From assembly GCA_016194585.1 (NCBI GenBank), contig JACQBG010000034.1:1-50146 (forward strand): a stretch of DNA of 50,146 nucleotides. Reading direction: 5' to 3'. The DNA is from Gemmatimonadota bacterium (GTDB lineage Bacteria; Gemmatimonadota; Gemmatimonadetes; Gemmatimonadales; Gemmatimonadaceae). Under the pieces are notes generated by a model. That model saw only the letters and a list, made by a program, of their open reading frames with translations. It made no database searches and had not been told where the DNA came from. This document shows positions 6,860 to 15,106 of the stretch, piece by piece. Each line of letters starts with the position of its first letter. The first letter of the stretch is position 1. A program made the translations under genes and the position numbers.

Positions 6860-8155
6860 CTATAACGCTAGTCGCGTCGTCAGGTCATCGGTCGTCGCGA
6901 TGACGGAAGCCTGCACCGCGTCGAGCGCGGCCGGCGTGCCGCCGAGCGTGTGCACTGCGTGCATCACGTCGAGCTGGTGGACACGGAGGCGCGTGATGAC
7001 TTCGGCGGCTAGGTCGCGGGCGCGGCGTTCGGTCAGGCGGAACTCACGCGCGGCCGTGGCGAGACTGCGCGGCGTGAGCGCGCGCGGATGGATGGTGCCC
7101 CCGAAGCCGAGGCCGAACGTGCGATCGAGCGCGGGATAAATCGCGGTGATCACGACGTCGTACGCGGGCGCGAGCTGGAGCTGTGCCGGCCCGACGTAGA
7201 CGACGCTCAGGTTCTTCGCATGGCCGTCGTAGTTGCCGATGGCCGCGTTCACCATCGCCCACCGGAAGAGGTGCTCGCGATCCGCGAGCGCGGTGATGCT
7301 CCAGCGCGTGAGAACGGCCACAAGCTCCTGATACGACGGCCCCCCGGTCGTCGCGTACTTACTCCGGGACGTGCGGCCCGTGATCTGACAGCCGTCTTCG
7401 GCGTGCCGGCGCGACACGAGCGGCTCTGTGCCGTCGGCCAGGTTGGCCGGGCCGGGCGCGACCGTGCGATCGAAGCGCGCTGACTCGTGGCACTCCGGGG
7501 CGACCACACAGCGTGCACTCGACGCGGTCGGCACGCCGGCGGCGGCCATCAACCGCATGCCGACCATCTCCGCCTCGAGCATGTGCGGGTAAAGGGCGTT
7601 GGGCTTCTTGACGACGACGGTACTCGGGGCGCCGTTGGCGGGGATCCGGTAGGTCGGGGCTCCACCCGGCACGTCCCCGACCGGCGGGAGGCGGTAGAGC
7701 GCGAGCTTCGGCTGCATCCCGGAGAGCGACGCACGCCCCACGGCCTGCCGGAGTTGGCCTTCCGCGACGGTGAACGCCTGCGTGAGCTCGTCTGGCGTCA
7801 GCGATGCGTAGCGCGGGGTGGCGGGTGGCTCAGTGCCCTCGGGCCACAAGTGCAGCGCGCCGGCGCAGTCGCCACCGACCACGCCGAGGAGACCGATGAT
7901 GTCGCCGACGTCGTGTTTCGTGCCCTGGGCCAAGACGCGACGTAGGTCGCCTTCGGGGAGCAGGTTCTCGAAGATCGCATCGACCGGTTGCCCGACGTAC
8001 GGGGCCGCGCGCACCGGACAGCGCACGCCGATGGCGAGTCCGGGATCCCGGGCGGCGACGACGGCCGGGTCGTAGGTGAAGCGCGCGCCGCCATTCGGCA
8101 CGTACTCGAGCACGCCGACGCGGTGCGTGTCCCGCCACACGACGAGCGCGCTCAT
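6860..8155 (-). CDS. hipA: HipA-family serine/threonine kinase toxin
   Basis: HipA toxins phosphorylate translation factors (glutamyl-tRNA synthetase in E. coli) and cause growth arrest. This 431-residue protein is full length: an N-terminal coupled domain (1-105), SLSGMQPKLAL (143-153, lysine 150), VVKKPN (181-186), the RFDR motif (227-230), the catalytic loop NYDGHAKNLS (Asp310, Asn315) and the metal-binding APAYDV (Asp333). All kinase motifs are present, so the toxin should be active. Its ATG overlaps the hipB stop by ATGA, the usual antitoxin-first coupling. It sits inside an inverted-repeat-bounded cassette, so the toxin-antitoxin pair may also stabilise the cassette. The actual target is unknown. 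Confidence 0.9.
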   Translation of the reverse strand: MSALVVWRDTHRVGVLEYVPNGGARFTYDPAVVAARDPGLAIGVRCPVRAAPYVGQPVDAIFENLLPEGDLRRVLAQGTKHDVGDIIGLLGVVGGDCAGALHLWPEGTEPPATPRYASLTPDELTQAFTVAEGQLRQAVGRASLSGMQPKLALYRLPPVGDVPGGAPTYRIPANGAPSTVVVKKPNALYPHMLEAEMVGMRLMAAAGVPTASSARCVVAPECHESARFDRTVAPGPANLADGTEPLVSRRHAEDGCQITGRTSRSKYATTGGPSYQELVAVLTRWSITALADREHLFRWAMVNAAIGNYDGHAKNLSVVYVGPAQLQLAPAYDVVITAIYPALDRTFGLGFGGTIHPRALTPRSLATAAREFRLTERRARDLAAEVITRLRVHQLDVMHAVHTLGGTPAALDAVQASVIATTDDLTTRLAL

Positions 8156-8490
8156 GCGTCCGACGGGGGCGGGGTGGCCGAGTTGGGTGTTGCGCGGAGC
8201 GAGCGTGCCGCGTCGCGCGGCACGAGCACGACGTCGAGGCCCAAGTCCGCGAGCACCTGGAGCGTGAGGTCGAGTTGCGACCCGCCCGCACCGCGCTCCA
8301 AGTCGCCGAGCATGCTGACGCTCACGCCGAGTCGGGATGCGGCGTCGACCTGCCGGCCTAGCGTGTCGGCGCGCACGGTGCGGACGACGTCGCCGACATC
8401 AGTTGGGGACACGACGCACAAGCCGCGACGAGCGACGTCGCGGGCGGGCGTTCGCAGATGCTCGAACTCAGGTCTGGTGCGTCGAGGCAT
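8152..8490 (-). CDS. hipB: HipB-like XRE-family antitoxin
   Basis: A 112-residue protein with a helix-turn-helix (about residues 35-85: LGRQVDAASRLGVSVSMLGDLERG, then the LTLQVLADLGLDVVLVP strand typical of HipB-type regulators). It should bind HipA, neutralise it and repress the operon. The N-terminus is 20-30 residues longer than in short HipB proteins, and the Pro/Ser-rich C-terminus ends in the ATGA overlap with hipA. ATG 8490 is preceded by a purine-rich AAGAGA. Two copies of a TAGTGTCTC-type site lie just upstream. Confidence 0.85.
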   Translation of the reverse strand: MPRRTRPEFEHLRTPARDVARRGLCVVSPTDVGDVVRTVRADTLGRQVDAASRLGVSVSMLGDLERGAGGSQLDLTLQVLADLGLDVVLVPRDAARSLRATPNSATPPPSDA

Positions 8491-8533
8491 AGTGTCTCTT
8501 GGCTAAATACTCGATAGGAGATATAGTGTCTCC
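8488..8533. promoter_or_regulatory. hipBA promoter region with two operator-like repeats
   Basis: GGAGATATAGTGTCTCC (8517-8533) is an imperfect palindrome, and ATAGTGTCTC recurs at 8489-8498 over the hipB start. The region between and upstream (CTAAATATGCTAAAACACAG) is markedly AT-rich and suits a promoter. The spaced repeats fit cooperative autorepression by HipB. Confidence 0.5.
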
Positions 8534-8833
8534 TGTAGTTCTAAATATGCTAAAACACAGATACAGTAAAATCAAGAGCTAAAGTGGCCATTGGAGCTTT
8601 AGCTGTAGTTCGACAAACACAACGTCACTCGAACCGATCCACCGCCAAGATACGATCTCCACTGCAGCAGTATTCCGGGACCTATGCCCTCGCGGCGCTC
8701 CTCCCCGACTCGATCAGAATCCATCGAGACCAGTAAGAGACGGCCCAACATTCGGTCCTGATGGTCAGATAGAGTCGAGAACGCAGCGCGCGCTGTATCA
8801 AGAGCGGAGCCCTCGCTTCCCACACCGGATGAG
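8534..8833. other. Non-coding right flank of the hipBA cassette
   Basis: AT-rich near 8540-8600, then mixed sequence. A 74-codon minus-strand frame at 8599-8823 has no ribosome site or recognisable motif. I see no supported gene. Confidence 0.5.
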
Positions 8834-8853
8834 AAGTGGCGAAGTAGTGCTAG
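8834..8853. repeat. Right terminal inverted repeat of element 2
   Basis: AAGTGGCGAAGTAGTGCTAG, the exact reverse complement of 2495-2514; CTAG is the outer border. Confidence 0.85.
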
Positions 8854-9261
8854 GTGTGGTCGTCACTGGAGTCCCGTACGCGTGTCGGGAGAAGCGCCTA
8901 AGCGGCGCTGCGACCAAGTCGAATACTTGTAGCGTCTATCCGAGCTCGACGGATCCGTCGTGCGGTTCCTAACCGCAGCCGCAACATCCGTCGTCCTGAT
9001 CGCTCTATCCGTACCGCGCCTCTGTGAGCGCGGCTAAGTCATTCTCCTCTGCGTCATGTTCGCCCGCCGAGTTGCTTATCTTGAGGCAGGTGGCAGAGTG
9101 TGTGCATGGGCGGTCACCCAACTCGTCTGTAGATGGCTACGGATCACCAAATGTCTATTCAGGCATTTTCGGTGACGGGCAGTTCGGACGACATCATGCC
9201 AAGTGACTGTCAGGTAACAGCTTACGTGACGAGTGTCGTTCGATCTGGAAATCATGCTACT
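8854..9261. other. Gene-free interval after the island
   Basis: About 400 bp of moderately GC-rich DNA without a credible gene, terminator or repeat. The gene frame beginning at 9262 is open back to 9133, but that extension is unlike the GC-biased coding DNA downstream. Confidence 0.4.
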
Positions 9262-10962
9262 ATGGTAGGAAGCCAAGCACGGCTCTTCCGGCGCACGCGT
9301 CTCGTCACCCTCGCCCTCGCCGCCATCTTCGGGCTGGCCGCCGGCGCGGCGGTGCTCGAGCTCACGGAACCGCCGGGCCCGGGGCTCGACCCCGACGCCA
9401 TGTCGTACCTCGGTGCCGCCGCGTCGATCGCCCACGGCGACGGACTGCGCATCCCGTATGCGCACTGGGACGACCCCGACACGACGAGCACGCTCGCGCA
9501 TTTCCCGCCGGGCTACTCCGCGACCATCGCCGTCGGCATCCGCGCCGGACTCACGCCGCAGAACGCCGCGCGGCTCGTGATGGCCGCCGGCGCCGGCGTC
9601 ACCGCCGCGGCGATGCTGTTCGCCGCCGTCGAGGGAGGAAGCCTCCTCGGCGGACTGCTCGCGCTGCTCATCATCGCCGTCACGCCGCCGATGGTGGTCG
9701 TGCACGCATCGGTGCTGAGCGAGCCGCTCTTCCTCGCGCTCTTCGTGAGCTTCGTGTGGCAACTCACGCGGCCGCGCGCGGCGCGCGGCCGCACCGCGGC
9801 GCTCGGCGTGCTCGCGGCGGCGGCGGCGATGGTGCGCTACGCGGGCGTGTCGCTCGTCGGCGCGGTGCTCATCGACGCCTGGCTCGGCGATGCGTGGATG
9901 GGCGTCGCGGCCGCGCGCTAACGGCCCACGCTCGCCGAGCGCGCGCGGCGCACGGCGATCGCGCTCGCGATCCCCGTGGGCGCGCTCGCCTGCTGGTCGC
10001 TGCTCAAGCCACGCGGCGGCGAGATCCGCCGTTTCGCGTTCTATGGCCGCGGGCTCGGCGAGACGTTCGCCGGGGGCGCGACGACGCTCGGCCAGTGGTT
10101 CGCTCCCGGCGAGGACCTGGCGCGCGCCGGCGCCGTGCTCGCCGTCGCGGTGTGCGTGGCGCTGATCGCATTGATCGTGCGCGACCTGCGCCGCGTGTGG
10201 GCGGCGGCCGCGGCGGGGGCGCCGCACGCGATGAGCGCGCAGCGCCAGCAGCGCGCCCTCGGCATCGCGAAGGTGTGCTACCTCGGGCTCGTCATCGCGT
10301 CGCGCCTCTTCGCCGACGGCGAGATCCCGCTCGACGAGCGGATCCTCGCGCCGCTCTTCGTGATCGGCGCGCTCGGCGTCGGCGCGGCGCTCGTGCGCTG
10401 GTGGTTCGCGGCGGGACGCGGCCTCGTGCTGCTCACCGCCGGCATCACGGCGAGTTGGGTGGTGGCGAGCGCGCGGCAGACGTCGTGGTGGGTGGACATC
10501 TACCGCGAGGACGGCGGCGACTTCGCGTCGATCGACTGGCGGAGCTCGCCGCTCCTCGAGTACACGGCGAAGCTGCCGGCGGGCACCTCGCTCTACTCGA
10601 ACTGGCCGTCGGCGATCTGGTTCCACACGCAGCGCGCGTCGCGGGCGCTGCCGTACGAGCTCAACGCGAAGGTCGCCGCGCAGTTCCGCGCGAAGATGGC
10701 GAAGGAGCACGGACTGCTCATCGCCTTCAAGCCGGTGGCGACCGACGCGGCGAGCCCCGATTCGCTCGCCGCGATGGCGGGGCTGGTGCCGGTGACGACG
10801 CTCATCGACGGCGTGGTGTGGCGCGCGCCGGACGACGTCGAAGCGCCACCGGCAGGCATACTGGGTGCGCCGCCGGCCGCGACGCGTCCGCCCGGACCGA
10901 CGCCATCGTTGCCCGCGTCGCCGTCCCCCGCTGGCGCGACGCGCCCGCCGCACCCACAATAG
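9262..10962 (+). pseudogene. Polytopic glycosyltransferase-like membrane protein interrupted by TAA
   Basis: One frame spans 9262-10962 except for TAA at 9919-9921. The upstream part has a signal-anchor helix, then PGPGLDPDAMSYLGAAASIAHGDG and ...WDDPDTTSTLAHFPPGYS, the acidic first-loop pattern of GT-C/ArnT-type membrane glycosyltransferases, followed by several hydrophobic helices. After the stop the same frame continues (RPTLAERARRTAIALAIPVG...) with more helices and a soluble C-terminal domain. A change such as TAC to TAA would account for it. It may be a nonsense mutation or a sequencing/assembly error; two functional proteins are unlikely because the break falls between adjacent membrane segments. 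The last ~30 residues are Pro-rich. The substrate is unknown. Confidence 0.65.
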
Positions 10963-10966
10963 AGGC

Positions 10967-12136
10967 GTGAGCCTTCCCACGATCCTCACCGAATGCGCGC
11001 GCCTCGCCTCCGGCGCGGGGGCCGGCGCGCTGGCGTCGGTCGCGCGCCGTCGCGGGTCGCTGCCGATGAGCGCCACCGCGAAGATGCTCGTCACGGCGGG
11101 CGGCGCGCGCATCGGCACCGTGGGCGGCGGATGCCTCGAGTCGGAGATCATCGAGCGCGCGATGGACGTGCTCGAGCGCCGCGTGCCGGCCGTCTCCGAG
11201 CATTCGCTCAACGCCGAGCTCGCCGGCGACTACGGGCTCACCTGCGGCGGCACGGCGGTGATGCTCATCGAGCCGGTGTTCCCGGATGAAGTGCTGCGCG
11301 CGGTGTATGCGGCGGCGGTCGCCGACGTCGCGCGCGGAGCGAACGGCGTGATGGCGACGGGAGTCGATTGGTCGACAGGCGTCGCGAAGGCCTACGGAGC
11401 GTGCGGCGGGCGCGTGCAGCGTGCAGGGGCCGACGGTGCGCGGCTCGAGATCGTCGGCGCGGGGGATGCGCTCGCCGGCGACAACGCGAGCGCGGCGCGG
11501 CTCGCCGAGCGCATCCGCGGATTCGACGCGTCGATCGAGACGCCGCTGTTCGAGCACGGCGTGCTCGTCGAGCCGATCCGCGGCAAGCCGCGGCTGGTCG
11601 TGTTCGGCGGCGGGCACGTGGGGGCGCGCATCGCCGAGGTGGCCGCGATCGCCGGATGGCGCGTGACGGTGGTCGACGACCGCGCCGACTTCGCCGACGC
11701 GGCGCGACTGCCGTTCGCCGAGCGCACGGTGACGTGCGACTGGCACGACGTGGCGTCGGCGGTTCCGCTCGACGAGCACACGTACGCCGTGATCGCGACG
11801 CGCGGGCACCAGCACGACGTGGTGCTCGCCGCGCAGCTCGCGCCGCGCCCGCTGCGCTACCTCGGCATGCTCGGCAGCCGCCGCAAGGTGGCGCTGACGG
11901 CGAACGTGCTGCGCGAGTGGCAGGTCGACGACACGGCGATTCTCGCGATGCATGCGCCGGTGGGACTCCCCATCGGCGCCGACACGCCCGAGGAGATCGC
12001 GGTGAGCGTGGTGGCGGAGATGATCGCGGTGCGGCGCGCCGGTTCGCCGCGCCGCGGCGGGGTGGACGCGGAGGCCGGGCGCGACGCCGCACCGGCCGCG
12101 CCGTCCGCCGCGAACGGCGGGGCGCGGGAGGGATGA
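10967..12136 (+). CDS. XdhC/CoxI-family molybdenum cofactor maturation protein
   Basis: XdhC-type proteins bind sulfurated molybdenum cofactor and help insert it into xanthine dehydrogenase-like enzymes. The N-terminal domain shows GSLPMSATAKMLV and GTVGGGCLESEIIERA with the later YGLTCGG cysteine motif. The C-terminal Rossmann domain shows VVFGGGHVGARIAEVAAIAGWRVTVVDDR, then IATRGHQHD, YLGMLGSRRK and GLPIGADTPEEIAVSVVAE. I start at GTG 10967, where the conserved SLPTILTECARL begins; an AGAGG lies very close upstream. The open frame from 10865 would overlap the previous gene. The last ~35 residues are low-complexity. It is coupled by ATGA to a pterin dehydratase gene. No molybdoenzyme subunits are in the window. 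Confidence 0.85.
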   Translation: MSLPTILTECARLASGAGAGALASVARRRGSLPMSATAKMLVTAGGARIGTVGGGCLESEIIERAMDVLERRVPAVSEHSLNAELAGDYGLTCGGTAVMLIEPVFPDEVLRAVYAAAVADVARGANGVMATGVDWSTGVAKAYGACGGRVQRAGADGARLEIVGAGDALAGDNASAARLAERIRGFDASIETPLFEHGVLVEPIRGKPRLVVFGGGHVGARIAEVAAIAGWRVTVVDDRADFADAARLPFAERTVTCDWHDVASAVPLDEHTYAVIATRGHQHDVVLAAQLAPRPLRYLGMLGSRRKVALTANVLREWQVDDTAILAMHAPVGLPIGADTPEEIAVSVVAEMIAVRRAGSPRRGGVDAEAGRDAAPAAPSAANGGAREG

Positions 12137-12423
12137 CGCCCGTGAAGCTCAACGACATCGAGATCCAGCGCGAACTCGGCACGCTCGACGGGTGGACGCG
12201 GCGCGGCGACTCGCTCGTGAAGACGTTCACCTTCGGCACGTTCCTCGAGGGGATCGCCTTCGTCGATCGCGTGGCCGAGGCGGCGGAACTGATGGACCAC
12301 CATCCCGACCTCGACATCCGCTACACCAAGGTCACGGCGACGCTCTCGACGCACAGCGCCGGCGGGATCACGTCGAACGACTTCGCGCTGGCGCGGGCGA
12401 TGGAGAAGGCGAGCGGGGGGTGA
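12133..12423 (+). CDS. Pterin-4a-carbinolamine dehydratase family protein
   Basis: A 96-residue protein of the PhhB/DCoH family, which dehydrates 4a-hydroxytetrahydrobiopterin. The family motif is visible as ELMDHHPDLDIRYTKVTATLSTHSAGGIT with the catalytic histidines of HHP and THSAGG, followed by DFALARAME. Length is normal. The ATG at 12133 overlaps the xdhC stop (ATGA) and sits after GGGAGGG, so translation is coupled. Phenylalanine hydroxylase is not nearby. The pairing with xdhC suggests a role in molybdopterin metabolism, a role proposed for some members of this family; that part is inference. Confidence 0.85.
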   Translation: MTPVKLNDIEIQRELGTLDGWTRRGDSLVKTFTFGTFLEGIAFVDRVAEAAELMDHHPDLDIRYTKVTATLSTHSAGGITSNDFALARAMEKASGG

Positions 12424-12456
12424 GTGACGGCGGTGGACGTGTGCCGTGAAGCAGAA

Positions 12457-12485
12457 CGCGGCCCGGAGCAGTGCTCCGGGCCGCG
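12457..12485. terminator. Bidirectional terminator hairpin
   Basis: CGCGGCCCGGAGCA and its exact complement (14-bp arms, single-base centre) lie between two convergent genes. No long T-run follows on either side. Confidence 0.75.
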
Positions 12486-12507
12486 CTTCATTCAGGGCGT
12501 TGCCGCT

Positions 12508-13200
12508 CTACTTGCGCCGGCCACCGCCGAGCATCGAGAGGATGAACAGGAACATGTTCAGCAGGTCCAGATAGATCTGGATCGCCGCGGGGATGAAATC
12601 GTCGGGGCCGAACTGGTTCGACCGGAGCAGGCGCCACGTGTCGAACACGAGCAGGCCGGCGAACAGCAGGACTCCCATGGCTGACATCCACAGATACGCG
12701 CTCTGGCCAAGCGGGAAGAACATGCCGATGAGCAGCGCGGCCATGAGCACGAACAACCCCGTAATCAGGAACCCGCCCCACGCGCTGAAGTCGCGGCGGC
12801 TCACGAACGTGTAGAACGTCAGCACCGAGAACGCGCCGAGCGTGAGCCCGCCGGCCTGGCCGACGATGCCCGGCGACGCGACGTTCGCGGCGAAGATGAG
12901 CGGCGAGAGCCACACCCCTTCCATCCCCGCGAACAGCGCGACGAGGCCGAGCCGCTGCGGCATGGCGAGCTTCGTGCTCTGCGCGAGCATCAGCGGCGCC
13001 ATGATGAGCAGGAACGAGATGAACCAGTGCTGCATGACGGCGTCGCGGATCCCCTCGTTGCCGAGGCCGAACGACACGCCGGCCATCGTGACGAGGACGC
13101 TGCCGAGCACGAGTGAATAGGTGCGCCGGACGAGCGTCGCACGCTCTTCACCCGAGAAGACGCGGGTGGCTTCAGGAATTGCGTAGCGCGAAAAACCCAT
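12508..13200 (-). CDS. Bax inhibitor-1 (BI-1/YccA) family membrane protein
   Basis: A 230-residue protein with seven hydrophobic segments and the family C-terminal pattern (LLFAGLLVFDTWRLLRS, AIQIYLDLLNMFLFILSMLGGGRRK). The LFDT-type and D-L-N acidic residues correspond to the di-aspartyl pH sensor described in bacterial BI-1 proteins. The N-terminus (ATRVFSGEERATLVRRTYSLVLGSVLVT) also fits. It is an inner-membrane protein, possibly a pH-dependent calcium leak or linked to membrane protease quality control. It appears monocistronic, with a hairpin on each side. The start at ATG 13200 gives normal family length. Confidence 0.9.
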   Translation of the reverse strand: MGFSRYAIPEATRVFSGEERATLVRRTYSLVLGSVLVTMAGVSFGLGNEGIRDAVMQHWFISFLLIMAPLMLAQSTKLAMPQRLGLVALFAGMEGVWLSPLIFAANVASPGIVGQAGGLTLGAFSVLTFYTFVSRRDFSAWGGFLITGLFVLMAALLIGMFFPLGQSAYLWMSAMGVLLFAGLLVFDTWRLLRSNQFGPDDFIPAAIQIYLDLLNMFLFILSMLGGGRRK

Positions 13201-13238
13201 CGTATTTCGACTCCGTGAGGGACACTCAATTATAAACC

Positions 13239-13267
13239 GGCGGCCGGGACGCGTGTTCCCGGCCGCC
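13239..13267 (-). terminator. Intrinsic terminator after the DUF4097 lipoprotein gene
   Basis: Arms GGCGGCCGGGA / TCCCGGCCGCC with a 7-base loop. On the minus strand it is followed by TTTATAATT, a weak U-tract. Confidence 0.7.
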
Positions 13268-13304
13268 GTAAGTCGTTACAGGCCATGCGCCTGCGCGTGA
13301 TCGC

Positions 13305-14159
13305 TCAGGGCTTCGTCATGGGGGTACCGTCGGCGTTGAGCTTGTACAGCCCCACGCCACCGTTGAGCGCCTTCACGATGATGTCCCGGCCGCCATGGCC
13401 GAGCGTGCCGGTCTGCGTCTTCGACCGCGCGATGGCGGCGCCGTCGAACGCGCCGAAGTCGTTCGTGATGCCGCCGTTGGTCACCTTGAGCGTGTAGTCG
13501 CCGTCGAGCTCGGCGGGGACGTACGCCTTCGCCGAGCCGTTCACCGTCTCGGCGCGCACGCGTCCCGTGTCGGAGCCGATCGTCGTCATGCGCACGTCGA
13601 CGCTGCCGTTGACGGTCACGGCGTCGACGGGGCCGATCGCCGTCGCGACGCGCACGGAACCGTTCACGTCGTAGGCCCGCACCGGCGCCGTCGCCGCGAC
13701 GTCGATGGATCCGTTCGCCGTGAACGCGTCGACCCGCACGCGCGCCGGCACCTCGACGGTGAGCGTGACGGTGGCGTCGGTGCCCTTGCGCATGAACTTG
13801 AGGAAGCTCGGGCCGGTGGTGTAATTGTGCTCGCCACAGTCTCCCTTGCCCCAGATGACGCACACGGTGACGTCGTTGTCGCCGTTGATGACGGAGAACT
13901 TGAGGTCGGTCTTCGGGTCGCCACGGTGCCAGCGGGCGCCGGCGAGCACGTGCACCGCGCTGTCGTGCGACGGGCGCACCTGCACGGAACCGTTGACGTT
14001 GCGCAGGTGGATGATGCCCTGCGGCTTGAGGTCGCCGTTCCAGGTGAAGATCGCCGGATCGGACTGTTCCGGTCCGCTGCTGTCGTGACAGCCGAGGGCC
14101 GAGACGGCGACGATGGCGACGGTCGCGACGAGCAGGGGGCGCAGCGGGCGGGCAGACAT
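13305..14159 (-). CDS. DUF4097-family lipoprotein (TVNGS type)
   Basis: From ATG 14159 (GGAGG nine bases upstream) the protein has a signal sequence ending in a lipobox-like VSALGC, so it is likely lipid-anchored. The body is a DUF4097 beta-helix-like domain with repeated NGS turns (NVNGSVQV, TANGSIDV, DVNGSVRV, TVNGSVDV, TVNGSAKA), each near 20-30 residues apart. DUF4097 proteins have no firm biochemical function; some are annotated as putative adhesins. A CVIWGKGDCG loop carries two Cys that could pair. It is the last of three DUF4097 genes but is separated from the previous one by a hairpin, so it may have its own promoter or receive readthrough. Confidence 0.8.
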   Translation of the reverse strand: MSARPLRPLLVATVAIVAVSALGCHDSSGPEQSDPAIFTWNGDLKPQGIIHLRNVNGSVQVRPSHDSAVHVLAGARWHRGDPKTDLKFSVINGDNDVTVCVIWGKGDCGEHNYTTGPSFLKFMRKGTDATVTLTVEVPARVRVDAFTANGSIDVAATAPVRAYDVNGSVRVATAIGPVDAVTVNGSVDVRMTTIGSDTGRVRAETVNGSAKAYVPAELDGDYTLKVTNGGITNDFGAFDGAAIARSKTQTGTLGHGGRDIIVKALNGGVGLYKLNADGTPMTKP

Positions 14160-14188
14160 CGGGAGAACCTCCGTTGTCCACAATACGA

Positions 14189-14221
14189 CCGCCCCGCCGA
14201 AGAGTTTCTCCGGCGGGGCGG
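14189..14221 (-). terminator. Hairpin between DUF4097 genes
   Basis: 11-bp arms CCGCCCCGCCG / CGGCGGGGCGG around an 11-base loop, downstream of the 14307-15104 gene on the minus strand. There is no strong U-run, so it could attenuate rather than stop transcription. Confidence 0.55.
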
Positions 14222-14306
14222 TGGGGGACGGCGGAGGGCCACCTGAGGGCGCCGCCGTCCTTGCGTCTGGCGCCGCGCCGTCGCCCGGGGCGGCGGCGCG
14301 GGAGCG

Positions 14307-15104
14307 CTATGCCTTCCGCAGGCGGATGCTCCCGTTCACGGTGGAGAGGCGTACCGTGGGGCCGCCCTTGCCGAGCGTGCCGCGGATGTGCTTGCGGCTG
14401 ATGTTCCCCTCGATGGTGATGGGGAAGTCGCTGCTCACGTTCCCGTTCACCGTGCTCATGTCGAGGTCCACGTTCGAGCCCTCGGCGATGTCGACGGTGA
14501 TGGAACCGTTCACCGTCTTGTAGTCGTTCCGGTCGCCGGCGAGCGACGCGGTGCGCACGTTGATGCTGCCGTTGACCGTCTCGGCGCTCACCGGGCCGCC
14601 GGTGGAGCGCGCCGTGACGCCGCCGTTCACGGTGCGGGCGACGACCGACGACGTCGCGCCGTCGATGTCGACCGCGCCGTTGACGGTGCTGCCGTCCATG
14701 CGCACGCCGGCGGGGAGCTTCACGGTGAACTCGACGCTCGTGTCGTTATGGTCGCCGTCGCCCCAGCTGCCGTGGCTCGAGTGGTAGCCGTCCTCGTCGC
14801 ACCGGTCGCCGTCGCGCCAGAGCGCGCAGACGAGCACGTCACCCTTGCCCGCGCCGACCTGCTGCACGGTGATCTTCACGTCCTCGGGGTTGCCGCGGCG
14901 CCAGTGCTTCTCGGCGGTCACCTCGACCTTGCTGCCGGTGCCCTGCTCGACGCGCACAGCGCCGTTGAGGTTGCGCACGTAGACGGTGCGGTCCTTGGCG
15001 ATGTCGCCGGACCAGTGCCAGGGGGTGCCGCTCTCGCGCTCCTGCGCGGTGGCGGGGGCGCTGACGGCCAGGGCCAGCGCGAACAGGGGAAGCAGTCGCC
15101 GCAT
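14307..15104 (-). CDS. DUF4097-family secreted protein (TVNGS type)
   Basis: ATG 15104 follows AGGAGG at seven bases; that ribosome site overlaps the stop of the preceding gene, indicating coupling. A signal peptide (MRRLLPLFALALAVSAPATAQ) is followed by the DUF4097 fold with repeated NLNGAV, TVNGAVDI, TVNGGVTA, TVNGSINV, TVNGSITV, TVNGNVSS and TVNGSIRL turns. It closely parallels the 13305-14159 protein: same NGS register, a CALWRDGDRC loop in place of CVIWGKGDC, and the GTLGKGGPTVRLSTVNG end. The pair is a likely duplication. No lipobox, so periplasmic or secreted. Confidence 0.8.
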   Translation of the reverse strand: MRRLLPLFALALAVSAPATAQERESGTPWHWSGDIAKDRTVYVRNLNGAVRVEQGTGSKVEVTAEKHWRRGNPEDVKITVQQVGAGKGDVLVCALWRDGDRCDEDGYHSSHGSWGDGDHNDTSVEFTVKLPAGVRMDGSTVNGAVDIDGATSSVVARTVNGGVTARSTGGPVSAETVNGSINVRTASLAGDRNDYKTVNGSITVDIAEGSNVDLDMSTVNGNVSSDFPITIEGNISRKHIRGTLGKGGPTVRLSTVNGSIRLRKA

Positions 15105-15106
15105 CG

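Larger units (their letters stand above)
6626..8853. mobile_element. Transposase-free cassette carrying hipBA between terminal inverted repeats
   Basis: A 2.2-kb unit with CTAG + CACTACTTCGCCACTT at the left and the exact reverse complement at the right (8834-8853). It contains only the hipBA operon and non-coding flanks. This is the structure of a mobile insertion cassette moved in trans by a transposase recognising the same ends, presumably the IS701-like enzyme whose decayed copy is next door. Removing both units would rejoin ...CTGGCTT-CTAG-GTGTGGTC..., a testable empty site. Confidence 0.7.

Noticed and set aside
8599-8823. 74-codon minus-strand frame in the hipBA cassette
   Set aside because: No ribosome site, motif or coding bias; overlaps the likely flank of the terminal repeat.
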